A stretch of 40,928 nucleotides of DNA from Ruminococcus sp. (GCA_017513795.1 JAFXEJ010000114.1:1-40928), one strand, 5' to 3'; counted from the first letter of the stretch, positions 9,701 through 18,683 are shown. Notes: generated by a model from the sequence alone, not told the origin. Numbers and translations are program-made.

Positions 9701-12700
9701 TATTTTGCTTGCGACATATTTGTTCTCACTGCCGTACTCACCTACATATATCATTTCCGCACTACGATATCCTGATGATGGGGCATCCACACCGTCAGAA
9801 ATCGGAACTTTTATGGTGATTTTCTTATTTGCAAATGTACCATATTTGTACATCTTAACATCATCAGATGTTTTTTCAAAAATGCCATCAACCTCAGGTT
9901 TAGTATTATCAATATAACATCTGAAATCTCTCGGATCACCTTCGTTTCCAGCGTGGTCAACAGCAACAAGCTGTACCAGAAGTTCACCGTCTTTACTCAG
10001 ATCAATAGATGCATCATTAATCAGAATGTTTACAGAAGGATGTTTATGACTGGTAAGATAAGTAAAGAATTTTGTATTACTGCTGTTAGCTGATTCAAAA
10101 ACAAGATAACACGAATTCTCATCTGCAAAATCTGCAGCTGACTCATCAAGACTTGCATATCCTGATTCTCCGGTGAGCTTGTCTTCGTCAATTATAAACT
10201 CCTGACCATTTAAAGTAAACTTAAGCATGGAAATACCGGAGCTTATCTCTCCGTCATCCATAACCTTGAAATTCATATTTGGATAATCTTTATACCATGA
10301 CTTGTCGTCATTGATATCATCCGGAGTATTGTTATCATCAATATACTCAGCTGCTTTTGCTGTTATCTCAGCCGGAAGCGGTTTAGTATTATCGACAACA
10401 ATCAATGAAGCTTTGCTTTTATATGTTGTTACCTCCCCGTCGCAGTAATAGTATGTAGCTTTATTTCCGGCAGCATCCGTAATTTCTACAGAAACATATC
10501 CCTTGCAGGTATCATTTTCCACATCAAAAACTGCGTCCTCATCAAGATTTTTGCCTGATTTGCTTTTCTCGATTTTTTTGCTGAATCCATCGCCATAGTA
10601 TGTGTAAACAATTTCCGAAATATCAGAATACGGATAATTTGAATCCTCATCTATAATATATTTATCGCTGACAACAGCAGTTACAGTCAGTTTACTGTCC
10701 TTTTTCAGACATCCATTACTGTCAATGCCTTCCACTGTTATGGACTCTGCTATCGGAGCGCCGTGATCCATCATAACACGGACTTTCTTTGCCGATGATG
10801 CTTCGGAATTTCCAGCAACGTCTACAGCATAGACATTTATCTCCTCATTCACGCCCTTTATCGCAGTATCTTTCAGCGAAAGAACTGCCGTGAAAGTAAT
10901 TGTTTCGTCTTCCTGAAGCTGTGGTGTAAGCGTAACGTTGTACTTGCTTTCTTCGCCCTCAGGCAGAATTCCTGTAATTATTTCTGAAGATGCCCATCCG
11001 CCCTCAGGCTTTTCAAACCTATAGCCTGCAACACTGATATAGCTTATAGAAGCAAGATCCTTTGCATTCTTAAGTTTTTGTACATCATCTGCAAGAGAAG
11101 GATTTGTACAATTCATATCACTTTCATTATCATTTACAGTAAACTCAAATGAAAACTCCTTCTCAGACGACCACACTTCCTGTGGTTTTTTTATCTCAGT
11201 TACAGGTGCATGTCCGTCATAGTAAATTACAAAAGGCGTCATAGAAAATGGCTTTATATTACCGCTTTCATCAATCTCATTCATAAGAATAACTTTTGAA
11301 ATTTTATTATTGCCAGTATTCAGTATTGTCATATTGCCGGTTAAAGGATCAAAAGACATACTGCTGCTCTCCATATTACTGTTAAGCAATGTAATCTGTT
11401 TTCCTTTGAAGCAAGCATTTGTCAAATCATTCTCATCAATTTCAGGAACACCATAAGCAGTTATTTTTTCATTTACATACAGTATACCATTAACTGCTTT
11501 AATACCGTCTCCATCTTCTAAAAGTTTAAGAAGATCATTTCTTACAGTATCGTTTACATCAGTAACGCAATCATAGTAAAGAGTAACAGGAACATCATCA
11601 CTATTAAGATTGCTATTCCATTCATTTACCGATAATTTATACACTGAGCTGTCATTTTGTCCGTCATTCATATCTGCAACGATATTATTATAATTAAACG
11701 TTCTTGTCCCATTATTATTTGTGAGATATTTTTTAAGATAATACACCTTATCTTCATGCACAACAATATAAGGTATACTGATCCTATTTGAACTGTCGAG
11801 ATTCATCTGAATATCCGGAACATTCTTATCAACTCCGTCAGCTGTGAATACTCTTGAAACATCTATCACTTTCGGCGTAGCCTTAACATTAATTATAATT
11901 GTCGCATTGTCTTTATATGGAGTTTCATCTGTTAAACCAGCATAGTTTGTCAGAAAATAATTGAGATTACCGTCATATACAGTATTTTTATGTACAGCAG
12001 TTACAGTTTCACCAGATATTTCTGTAGTGATAATAAGATTGTTGGTGTTCTGCTGATCTATAGCACTTAATTTAATTTGTACATTAGCCAGATCGAGCCA
12101 GTTTTCAGTAATTGTGATGTTATCAGCAGGCTTATCCCAAGTATATTTTTTATGTACATCTGCATTTTCACAAATTATATTAACAGTTACTTTGGTTTTT
12201 TCTATTTGAATTTTAGAAATATTATTAATCTTTATCTCACTGTTGCTTATTTCAATCTTCCCGTCAACTGTGTATGTATTCTGGTCAGTTTCTTTTATTT
12301 TATAGCCGTTTGCAAGTGTAATATTATTCAAGTTTAAAGTTGTACCACTTTTTACATAAACATTATTATTATTAACCGTCAAAGGATCAATTTCCACGAT
12401 TTCATTGTCTTTTATAACGTAACATTTCAAAGAATTTATTTTTACAACATCATTACTATAATTATTAAGTTTATAATATATTTGATAATCTAAATTACCA
12501 TTATTATAAGTACAATGATATAAAGTTTCACCGAATAACTGCTGATAATTTAATAATTTTAATGCTGTATCTGCATCAAATTCGTCAGGATTATATGTAA
12601 TTGTAATAATATCACCATTTCTTTCAACGTCATTTACATTACATAAACCTCGTATTATGTTAAATACATTCTCCTTAACGTTATCCGGTATATCAGCTCC

Positions 12701-13039
12701 TAAATCAAGCGTCTTAGTTTCTTTTGCTGTCGTTGTTGTAGTTGTAGTAGTTATTGTCGAAGTAGAAGTAGATGAAGCCGCAGTTGTAGTCGTTGTTGTA
12801 TTTTCCTGTGGCTGAGAAGTCGTTGTTGTAGTTGAAGTAGTCTGAACAGGTGCTTTAACAGTTGGAGTATTGCTGTTGTATACAATAGAATTTCCGGCAG
12901 AACGTGATGTAGAAGTTCTTCCCGCCTGAACATTTGCCGCTGATGCACCGGTCATTCCAATACCAGTTGAAGATGAAATAAATAACAAAGCTGATATGAA
13001 TGCTGTTGTTTTTCTTAATGTTTCCTTTTTTAAATTCAT
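6701..13039 (-). CDS. giant membrane-anchored Ig-like stalk protein
   Basis: A 2112-residue surface protein. Residues 1-35 are a signal peptide (cleavage near ASA-A), 59-110 a Thr-rich linker of the kind common on Ruminococcus exoproteins, and the last 35 residues a hydrophobic span followed by RKRKKNR, which anchors the C-terminus in the membrane. The body contains many repeats ending in D-x-AGN motifs (DAAGNKA, DHAGNEG, DNVGNST, DLAGNIS, DLAGNAV, DKAGNKN, DLAGNKT) followed by linkers such as FVIDTIAPKA and FTIDQKSPAI. This is the signature of tandem bacterial Ig-like or fibronectin-like domains. It is encoded within the T7SS operon between a cohesin-like protein and an unknown soluble protein. 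It may act as an extracellular stalk, adhesin or cell-wall conduit for the secretion machine. No enzymatic motif is seen. Confidence 0.85.
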   Translation of the reverse strand: MNLKKETLRKTTAFISALLFISSSTGIGMTGASAANVQAGRTSTSRSAGNSIVYNSNTPTVKAPVQTTSTTTTTSQPQENTTTTTTAASSTSTSTITTTTTTTTAKETKTLDLGADIPDNVKENVFNIIRGLCNVNDVERNGDIITITYNPDEFDADTALKLLNYQQLFGETLYHCTYNNGNLDYQIYYKLNNYSNDVVKINSLKCYVIKDNEIVEIDPLTVNNNNVYVKSGTTLNLNNITLANGYKIKETDQNTYTVDGKIEISNSEIKINNISKIQIEKTKVTVNIICENADVHKKYTWDKPADNITITENWLDLANVQIKLSAIDQQNTNNLIITTEISGETVTAVHKNTVYDGNLNYFLTNYAGLTDETPYKDNATIIINVKATPKVIDVSRVFTADGVDKNVPDIQMNLDSSNRISIPYIVVHEDKVYYLKKYLTNNNGTRTFNYNNIVADMNDGQNDSSVYKLSVNEWNSNLNSDDVPVTLYYDCVTDVNDTVRNDLLKLLEDGDGIKAVNGILYVNEKITAYGVPEIDENDLTNACFKGKQITLLNSNMESSSMSFDPLTGNMTILNTGNNKISKVILMNEIDESGNIKPFSMTPFVIYYDGHAPVTEIKKPQEVWSSEKEFSFEFTVNDNESDMNCTNPSLADDVQKLKNAKDLASISYISVAGYRFEKPEGGWASSEIITGILPEGEESKYNVTLTPQLQEDETITFTAVLSLKDTAIKGVNEEINVYAVDVAGNSEASSAKKVRVMMDHGAPIAESITVEGIDSNGCLKKDSKLTVTAVVSDKYIIDEDSNYPYSDISEIVYTYYGDGFSKKIEKSKSGKNLDEDAVFDVENDTCKGYVSVEITDAAGNKATYYYCDGEVTTYKSKASLIVVDNTKPLPAEITAKAAEYIDDNNTPDDINDDKSWYKDYPNMNFKVMDDGEISSGISMLKFTLNGQEFIIDEDKLTGESGYASLDESAADFADENSCYLVFESANSSNTKFFTYLTSHKHPSVNILINDASIDLSKDGELLVQLVAVDHAGNEGDPRDFRCYIDNTKPEVDGIFEKTSDDVKMYKYGTFANKKITIKVPISDGVDAPSSGYRSAEMIYVGEYGSENKYVASKIENGYAYFEIPEQTEGDFVYEGTMTVTLTDNVGNSTVSDTLLSPAPYESGYLVVENIAPSVSDTPVLKGENMYSKDVDGESQLWFSSDVNLDYSITDMESGISHVVIERKHDDKSDEIENSVYTELTDLTRNAPHTVSTETGVDGKFEFHVIADDNSGNRTTKDFTVYKDTSVPYVHSINFSNIIKNNDSVLLTEQNPDKYSHFHNNEYTATITVKDDLGASAGIDTICCELYNTDGTLFRAYTFDNTQFYFTGEEDTYAVEFVIPEGFKGDIKAWTTDKVNHKSAVVSPNGFVSEGNGTHDNAAYDHIGISLPSTDRRDTVSRRLYNSDVTASITVTDMHSGISVVRWRTSDNENWSEIQIDADGNITGASDGWTIEKSDRNIVQTLTRNITVTTDANDDFIEVIMIDNSNNSSESVERFSIDKQKPVINVTGIEKSNEVKYYNSHKTLNVSIAERNFNAPVVNNAVDTGFTADSTSNINTDQYRHTKNLEFNSDGRYSISITDTDLAGNISDEYTSGTFVIDTIAPKASVKVVKEDGSVVANAENTYIDSAVQAVIDITEVNFDPNSINISVNGKAYVPANWSGTEAHSVTIPMSYFSNDGSYTISVSGKDLAGNAVNPVKVSFTIDQKSPAIEISGVLSANKDEVAPVIEMSDQNYKSGSVKLYKNDTELKIIEENDGQNLKYVVDESGKYITASWNVENDKNGINRKLEFDNFAEEEAFDGSYRIETQTSDMADNANNESLEFSVNRFGSVFTINNADEINNKYLNEAPSLVITERNVDMHDSDSELIIIVDKGSNTVKLTEDQYTVSEPVQLEDKSGYEYTYTIHPEVFDQDLDYSVSIQSIDKAGNKNVSTMRGAEINFSLDTHKPEFKCDDLVDKAEFRQSEREFRINVNEKIKRITVKTSDGKILLDEESDNGENSYVFVMPASNSSRNVIVELTDLAGNKTVKTYKNLLITENVALYMLHKTWFKAVGASVIALLGALGSFIFIRKRKKNR

Positions 13040-13061
13040 GATAATTCCCGCCCTTAATTAA

Positions 13062-14093
13062 TTATTTTCTTCTTGATTTTGTTAACAAAAGTGCTGCCGA
13101 ACTGATTACAGTCACACTAAGTGTGATAGCAATAATCGGTATCCAGTTATTTTTTTTATTCTCTGTATCTTCATTTCCTTCTCTTTCTTTTGTTGCAGAA
13201 GAAGTAGTGATACTTGTTTCGGTAACTGTTTTTGAAGAAGTCGATGCAGATGTCGTAGTTTCAGTAGTTGAAGCAGTAGTAACAATTGACGTTGATGCAG
13301 TTGTCGTTGACGCAGTTGCTGCAGCTTTTGTAGTTTCAGCAACTGTTGTTGTTACAGCTTCACTGTTTTCTTCCGGAGCATCAGACTCCTCCGGCTCATC
13401 AGGCACATCTGTATTTCCGTTGCCATTATCACCAGGAACTTCTGCCGGCGGTTCTTCCGGTGCCGGCGGTTCCGGTACCGGCTGTTGCTGTACAGGAGGC
13501 TCAGGCTGAGGTGCGCTTCCGGTTATAAGAATTCCGCCGCCGTTCAGCTGGGTGAATGAAGTTTCATAATATCTTTCATCTATTGTTCTTCCAAAATCCA
13601 CCATCATTGGTGTTTCACCGATATATTTACTGAAATTAATCTGGTAAAAATCTCCGCTTTTTACATTTTCCGGAAGAAATACATTTACTGTTACTATTGC
13701 TCCCGAATGATCAATATGTCTGCCAATTATTGCAGGAATTCCACATCCGAACATATGCGGTTCGATTTCCACATGAGACAAGGTATTAAGTGGAGAAATG
13801 TTCTGAACACCATCTACAATTGAGAAAGGTCTTACCAGATCAAATTCAAGTCTCGGATCTTTTTCAAAATACGCCCACATTCCTGTAAACGGCGGACAAT
13901 TTTCAACATACATTTCAAGCGATACCCTTCTGTCATCAGGGATATCTGCTATATCTATCTCTTTGGTTTCAATTGTCAGATGAATGTCAAGAGGTTCTGT
14001 CACTGCCATTATCTGAGGCTGACGTGAAACAGACATTGACAAAATCATCACAATCGAAGCCGCTAAGGATGCTATTCTTTTTATAAAATGCAT
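13062..14093 (-). CDS. cohesin-like membrane-anchored surface protein
   Basis: A 343-residue protein with a signal peptide (start MHFIKRIASLAASIVMIL), a beta-rich domain at about residues 30-195, a Pro/Glu-rich then Thr/Ala/Ser-rich linker, and a C-terminal membrane span ending LLLTKSRRK. The beta domain has the layout of cohesin/CBM-like sandwiches: MYVENCPPFTGMWAYFEKD, then a strand with VTVNVFLPENVKSGDFYQI, matching the 'growth plus SGD-Y-I' end of cohesins. This fold call is tentative. The ATG at 14093 has AAAGGAAA before it, whereas the in-frame ATG at 14117 has no ribosome site. It lies 22 bases upstream of the giant stalk gene and shares its anchoring style, so the two may form one extracellular assembly. 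Confidence 0.7.
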   Translation of the reverse strand: MHFIKRIASLAASIVMILSMSVSRQPQIMAVTEPLDIHLTIETKEIDIADIPDDRRVSLEMYVENCPPFTGMWAYFEKDPRLEFDLVRPFSIVDGVQNISPLNTLSHVEIEPHMFGCGIPAIIGRHIDHSGAIVTVNVFLPENVKSGDFYQINFSKYIGETPMMVDFGRTIDERYYETSFTQLNGGGILITGSAPQPEPPVQQQPVPEPPAPEEPPAEVPGDNGNGNTDVPDEPEESDAPEENSEAVTTTVAETTKAAATASTTTASTSIVTTASTTETTTSASTSSKTVTETSITTSSATKEREGNEDTENKKNNWIPIIAITLSVTVISSAALLLTKSRRK

Positions 14094-14113
14094 TCTATTT
14101 TTCCTTTCTTTTG

Positions 14114-14578
14114 TCATACTGAGATAACATCGGGATTTCCGTGTATAACTATAATACTGTCAAGTATCTCAAAATCGTCTTTTTTCTGCTGCTCGGCTGC
14201 TGTTTTTCTCGAAGTAACAACCGTTGCTCCGTCATCCTGTGGAGCAGATCTTCTCGCAGAAGATATCAGCATAGTGGCTGGCGGTTCACCTGCCGTACTC
14301 TGATATGCAACTCTCTCCGGAGCTGTTTTTTTATTTTTCGGCAAAGTTCCGACAGATTCTGCTATTTCTTCGATATTATTAACCGATTTATTCTTATTTT
14401 CTACAAAATCAAAATATCCCTCTGCACCTGAAATTTCCTTTTTCTTTCTGTTCCCAAGTTCTGATTTTATCATGGAAAACAGCTGGAATTTTATAGAAAG
14501 AATTATAGTCAGCACAAGAAAAATAATTCCTGATGCAAGAAAAACATATGATATATCATGCCATATTTTCGGACTCAT
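14114..14578 (-). CDS. small single-span membrane protein, possible kinase substrate
   Basis: A 154-residue protein with one membrane span at about residues 10-32 (YVFLASGIIFLVLTIILSI) and a charged, probably cytoplasmic tail. I do not recognise a family. The tail contains several Thr/Ser-rich basic segments, including DGATVVTSRK, and ends FEILDSIIVIHGNPDVISV. It lies directly downstream of the Ser/Thr kinase, 9 bases after its stop, with AAGGTGG before the ATG. The arrangement of kinase, phosphatase, FHA proteins and a Thr-containing tail suggests a phosphorylated adaptor that FHA domains could bind. That role is inference only. Confidence 0.6.
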   Translation of the reverse strand: MSPKIWHDISYVFLASGIIFLVLTIILSIKFQLFSMIKSELGNRKKKEISGAEGYFDFVENKNKSVNNIEEIAESVGTLPKNKKTAPERVAYQSTAGEPPATMLISSARRSAPQDDGATVVTSRKTAAEQQKKDDFEILDSIIVIHGNPDVISV

Positions 14579-14587
14579 TTTACCACC

Positions 14588-16306
14588 TTACTCATCAGCG
14601 TAAGCCATTTCAAGCTTCAGTCTTACGGCTTCAGTATCGAAGCTTTCTGCAATGCTTCGTGCATAATCGTTGCTGTAGGATATCTCGCCGCCCTGATAAA
14701 CCTTTTTATTTATATGTTCAAGTATCTTTTCCTGACTTCCGGCATCTACTCCGTTCTGTCTGAACTTTGCAGAATACCTCGAAATCATACTGAGAAGCGT
14801 CTGACATACACGAACACTTACTACCTCGTTAGACTCATCTATATATTCCGACATGTCTTCAATGTTTTTCCACATATTTACATAGAATTCCTGACTGTCA
14901 GTACCTTCCTTTTCCATGCGGTCTATATCGTTATAGAATTTCCCTATATTCAGGAAGATCTGTGCACGTTTATAAGCATCCGGCATTTCCTTCCGCAAAT
15001 CCTTTCCATTGAGAGCCTTTTCAAACCATTCATACGAAGCACTTATCCTGCTTTTCTCAAGTTCAAGCTCTCTGCGCATGTTGTATGCCTTCTGCTCGTC
15101 CTCGCTCATGCCGCTTGTATCTTCCTCATACGGACTGTAATACAGCCAGTATGCATTTGCGATTTCATACATGCATCTGCCATAGTTATCATCGCTCTTT
15201 TTGATCGAATCCGGACTTTTTATCTCATTGATGATAAAGTTATCCTCATCCGCATCAAGTCTGCTGTCAGATGTGAAATCCTGTATAAGCTTTGAATATA
15301 TGTCATCCTTGTTTGTATGATCGAGCTTTATTGCTTCGGCATAGTTTCCCTTATTTACATTAGCTTCATATCTTTCCACAGTATTTTTCTTGTCAAGAGA
15401 CTTTGCCATATACAGAGAAATTCCGGCACATGCAAATGAAATTACAGTCATTGCAAAAGAAAAAGTTATCCAGCGGACACTGGAATGTCTTTCCACACGA
15501 CAAAGATCCTTATAAAGGGCATCACACGACTTATAGCGCATTTCCGGATCATCGGCAACGCATTTATTGATTATTCTTTTTATATCAGTGCTGATATTTT
15601 TATCAAACTTGAATCTTTCCTGAGAGGTCATCATGCGATTGTCGCTGTACACCTTTAAAGGCTTTCTGCCGTGAACCATGTGATAAAACGTAGCTCCCAT
15701 ATTGAATATATCTGTACGTTCATCAAGTCTTGACTGACGATACTGCTCAGGTGCGGCGTATTCAGGCGTATATCCGGTAACACCAGTAGCGTTTCTTATT
15801 GCTGTACCAAAGTCGATAAACTTGAGTTTCAGTTTAGCACCGTCATCAATAAGAGTTTTACTGGGTTTCAGAACCATTATATTTTCCGGCTTCATATCAC
15901 TGTGTACACGGCCTGTACCATGAAAGAATTTCATAAATGAACAGATCTGTTTTGCCGATTCAATAAAAGTTTTTTGTGGCATCGGACCTGCATCAAGCAT
16001 ATTTCCCATTGATTCGCCGTCAAGAAAATCCTGAACGATATAAAAATAACGTTCAGTCTCAAATCTGTGTATGATATTCGGGAAGAATGCGTTTGACAGA
16101 TCTGTCTCATAAAGTTCTTTTATGAGGGCTGATTCCAGCTTTGCCATATCATATTCTTCGGTTCTTGATTTATCAATTTGCTTTATAGCTCTTACAGCTC
16201 TTTCAGCTTGTATATCATAAGCCTTATAAACAACAGAAGTTCCGCCTCGTCCGGCTATTTTATCTATTTCATATCGGTTTGCCAACAGCTTTCCGTTTAC
16301 GCTCAT
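14588..16306 (-). CDS. membrane Ser/Thr protein kinase (Hanks type) of the T7SS operon
   Basis: A 572-residue protein. The N-terminal 270 residues form a Hanks-type kinase: Gly loop AGRGGTSVVYKA at 18-29, ATP-binding Lys42 in AIKQI, catalytic loop HSDMKPEN at 135-142 (Asp137), DFG at 165-167, and EYAAPEQYR as the P+1/APE segment. Thus the usual HRD is HSD, meaning it is not an RD kinase. A single membrane span follows at about 275-300 (FSFAMTVISFACAGISLYMA). The remaining part is helical and TPR-like rather than PASTA, so it is not the cell-wall kinase PrkC. It starts 6 bases after the PP2C gene, with AAAGGAG overlapping the phosphatase stop. Kinase plus phosphatase in a secretion operon points to reversible phosphorylation of secretion components. 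Confidence 0.92.
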   Translation of the reverse strand: MSVNGKLLANRYEIDKIAGRGGTSVVYKAYDIQAERAVRAIKQIDKSRTEEYDMAKLESALIKELYETDLSNAFFPNIIHRFETERYFYIVQDFLDGESMGNMLDAGPMPQKTFIESAKQICSFMKFFHGTGRVHSDMKPENIMVLKPSKTLIDDGAKLKLKFIDFGTAIRNATGVTGYTPEYAAPEQYRQSRLDERTDIFNMGATFYHMVHGRKPLKVYSDNRMMTSQERFKFDKNISTDIKRIINKCVADDPEMRYKSCDALYKDLCRVERHSSVRWITFSFAMTVISFACAGISLYMAKSLDKKNTVERYEANVNKGNYAEAIKLDHTNKDDIYSKLIQDFTSDSRLDADEDNFIINEIKSPDSIKKSDDNYGRCMYEIANAYWLYYSPYEEDTSGMSEDEQKAYNMRRELELEKSRISASYEWFEKALNGKDLRKEMPDAYKRAQIFLNIGKFYNDIDRMEKEGTDSQEFYVNMWKNIEDMSEYIDESNEVVSVRVCQTLLSMISRYSAKFRQNGVDAGSQEKILEHINKKVYQGGEISYSNDYARSIAESFDTEAVRLKLEMAYADE

Positions 16307-16312
16307 TGGTCA

Positions 16313-17092
16313 TCATTCTCCTTTGAGTATTACTGCAAGCGCTGTTATATTATCATTTTCCCTGCGCTCCATATTCAGATCAAGAAGATAGCTGAGTGAT
16401 TTGTTCAGTGTCTCCTGATCAGGATTTGAGGCTGGCGACAGCGTTTTCTGTATTTCTTCGCCCGAGATCATCTTTCTGAATCCGTCTGAGCAGAGCATAT
16501 AAACGCAGTTTTTCTCTGGTTTCTGGATTATAAAATCATACATTCTGCCCGTTTCACCTGCTCCGATACAGTTGGTTATCTGATTCTGACGCTTGTCAAA
16601 TCTCGCTGATTCTTCGCTTAAAAGACCACGTCTTACTTCTTCTGCAACTACAGAATGATCTGATGTAACTATCTCAATACTGTCGTCATATATTTTATAA
16701 AGCCTTGTGTCTCCTGCATGAGCAGCAAGCATTGCATCATTTGAGGTATCTATAAGCATAGAGGTGAATGTTGTTCCCATTTCACGACCTTTTGCACACT
16801 CTATGTTAATAGCGTCGTTTACCATGTGAAGACGCTCATCAAGGCTTGCTCTTACATCCAGAATTCCCTTGCCTTTTTTCAGAAGATCAGCATAAACAGT
16901 CTCAAACCAGTCAGAAACTGTTTTGATAACACACGAACTTGCATCTTCACCGCCGTAAAGACCGCCTATTCCGTCGCACACGGCAGCAAATAGAATTTCT
17001 TTCCCCTTGAATCTGGCATTTTTTATCATAAGAGCATCCTGATTCACTTTTTTAACCGTGCCCTCGGTGCTGACATAAGAATAAATAAACAT
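16313..17092 (-). CDS. PP2C-family Ser/Thr phosphatase
   Basis: A 259-residue metal-dependent phosphatase that would dephosphorylate targets of the adjacent kinase. Family motifs are all present: NQDA (Asp19), VCDGIGG (Asp40), MGTTFT, HAGDTRLY, DHSVV, CSDGF (Asp203) and DNITA (Asp247), which supply the binuclear Mn/Mg site. It is a soluble single-domain protein of the usual length for PrpC/Stp enzymes. The ATG at 17092 has AGGAG about 12 bases upstream, a long spacing that may reduce initiation. A folded RNA element lies between this gene and the upstream FHA gene. Confidence 0.93.
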   Translation of the reverse strand: MFIYSYVSTEGTVKKVNQDALMIKNARFKGKEILFAAVCDGIGGLYGGEDASSCVIKTVSDWFETVYADLLKKGKGILDVRASLDERLHMVNDAINIECAKGREMGTTFTSMLIDTSNDAMLAAHAGDTRLYKIYDDSIEIVTSDHSVVAEEVRRGLLSEESARFDKRQNQITNCIGAGETGRMYDFIIQKPEKNCVYMLCSDGFRKMISGEEIQKTLSPASNPDQETLNKSLSYLLDLNMERRENDNITALAVILKGE

Positions 17093-17127
17093 CCTGATAA
17101 TAAACTCCTGATCTATTCAATATAAAA

Positions 17128-17216
17128 ATCACCGCAAAAAGCCCGCCTTTCGGCTTTGCACGAAATCCGCCTTCTCCACAGGAGATACAAGTTCCGTTTC
17201 TGCTTTATGCGGTGAT
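17128..17216 (-). ncRNA. branched inverted-repeat RNA element between FHA and PP2C genes
   Basis: A 15-bp inverted repeat with one mismatch (17128-17142 with 17202-17216) closes an 89-base segment. Inside are two perfect hairpins: GCC-GAAA-GGC on the minus strand (17145-17154) and TCTCC/GGAGA with a 3-base loop (17173-17185). The predicted shape is a three-way junction. It starts 3 bases after the FHA stop codon, and its 3' arm is followed by five U residues on the transcript, so it may be a partial terminator, a processing or stability element, or a regulatory RNA that sets the ratio of genes on either side. I cannot match it to a known riboswitch. Confidence 0.6.
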
Positions 17217-17219
17217 GTA

Positions 17220-18683
17220 TTAGTTTTCTACGAAAAATGTGTACTTTACAGAATTAATGATAAGCGAACATCCTGAGAATATTTCATATGCTGCTCCGTA
17301 TTCAACGACTGAATTTTCGAACACAAGAGAATTGCACGAAACATTCTTTACAAAAATTGCAGTTCTGCTGCTGGTGCTTTCAGTATAGATCGTTATTCCC
17401 AGATCAGCAGATTCATTATACGGAAAGTTCATTATTCTGATAAGTGCTCCGTCTTCTCTGCGCAGATACGCGAGTGCTTTCTGATCCGGTATTGCTGAAG
17501 GTTCCGGCTGATATCGCTGTGCTGCGCTGCTCAGTGTCGGCTTATCAGCCAATTCCGGCTGACGTCTTCTGGAAATCATAACTGTTCCTGTCGAACTTGT
17601 TTCATTTATCTTCTCAACTGAAAAAACAAAAGGAAAGCTTTCAAAATAAATGATATCACCATTTTGTATCTCAGTGTATGATATCCTGTTATTTGCATCG
17701 TTCAGATATGTACCATTGGATGATTCGTCTTTTATAAAATATCTGCCGTTGTTCTCAGATATAACAGCGTGATCTCCGGAAACAGTCCCCTCACTGATAA
17801 CAAGATCATTATAATTATTTCTGCCAACTTTAAACGGAAAATGGAGTATATCAAATCTGTTGCCGCATCGGTCAGTAACAAATACTTTACTTTTGTTTGA
17901 TTTTATGATAGTTTCACTGAAAGTATTTTTTTGTGGTTTTTCCACAGGCGGCTTATATGGCTCAGGTATATGAATATCAAATCCCTTTTCTCCGGAAATA
18001 ACCTGATGGCTTATCGGAAATTCTCTCTGCCTGAAATCAGTTTCCTTGAACTGCTGTTCATTATTAATTGATTCATTCTTACTCACATTATTTTCATTAA
18101 AGAAATGCAAAAGAGAATCAGGAGAAAACGAATTCGTACTATTCTTTTTGTTTGATGAAGAAAAGCGTTCAAGATAGCTCTCATACTTATTCATATAGTT
18201 GCCGTCAGTAATTATAATTCCCTTTGCACTGTTATGTATCTTTTTCAGACAATCCGGAATACTGTCCCGTATATAATGCGGATTTTTAACCGGAATATAG
18301 AGCATAAGTATTTTTTTCAGAGTATTGTGATAATACATATACTTTGTATCACATACAAGATTATCCAGTGACAGATATGATTTCTGACAAAATGAAATAA
18401 TTTTCTGAATACCAGAAATTATCTCAAAATACTGTTCCTGTCTCATTTCAGTTTTCAGATATTCTGAAAGTGAGGTAAGACCGCTTACATCAAAGCTTAT
18501 CTTATTTGTGCTTGCCGTTTTCGTACACTGAAAAGGCAGTATATAATCACGATAAGCTTCGTTTTCCAGCATCTGCACCTGTGAGTAATTTATTTCTTCC
18601 TTTCTGCCTATTGAAAAGACAAGAAAAGTTTTATTCTGTGAATATACAGTTTTGAATGCAAAAAAATTTTTTATCTGATTCAT
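17220..18683 (-). CDS. DUF6382-FHA protein, probable EssB/YukC counterpart
   Basis: A 487-residue protein without signal peptide. Residues 1-185 match the DUF6382 layout (YSQVQMLENE, ILPFQCTK, SFDVSGLTSLSEYL, LSLDNLVCDTKYMYYH, ILMLYIPV), which resembles the pseudokinase fold of EssB/YukC. A flexible region follows, then an FHA domain at about 285-365 with FKVGRNNYNDLVI, SGDHAVI and SSNGTYLND, the phosphothreonine-binding loops. After it comes SSTGTVMISRRR, a Thr-containing segment of the type FHA proteins may bind. The C-terminal 90 residues form a second beta-rich domain. The start has AGGAGG 9 bases upstream. In the operon it precedes the phosphatase and kinase, fitting a phospho-dependent assembly platform for EssC. 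The EssB analogy is inference. Confidence 0.78.
   Translation of the reverse strand: MNQIKNFFAFKTVYSQNKTFLVFSIGRKEEINYSQVQMLENEAYRDYILPFQCTKTASTNKISFDVSGLTSLSEYLKTEMRQEQYFEIISGIQKIISFCQKSYLSLDNLVCDTKYMYYHNTLKKILMLYIPVKNPHYIRDSIPDCLKKIHNSAKGIIITDGNYMNKYESYLERFSSSNKKNSTNSFSPDSLLHFFNENNVSKNESINNEQQFKETDFRQREFPISHQVISGEKGFDIHIPEPYKPPVEKPQKNTFSETIIKSNKSKVFVTDRCGNRFDILHFPFKVGRNNYNDLVISEGTVSGDHAVISENNGRYFIKDESSNGTYLNDANNRISYTEIQNGDIIYFESFPFVFSVEKINETSSTGTVMISRRRQPELADKPTLSSAAQRYQPEPSAIPDQKALAYLRREDGALIRIMNFPYNESADLGITIYTESTSSRTAIFVKNVSCNSLVFENSVVEYGAAYEIFSGCSLIINSVKYTFFVEN

Noticed and set aside
12700-12850. Satellite-like DNA repeat
   Set aside because: It is the codon repeat of the Thr-rich linker in the stalk protein, in frame and explained by the protein.
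17140-17160. Known riboswitch suggested by GCAAAGCC in the T7SS operon element
   Set aside because: The short match resembles a c-di-GMP riboswitch segment, but the rest of the consensus and the second helix are absent.
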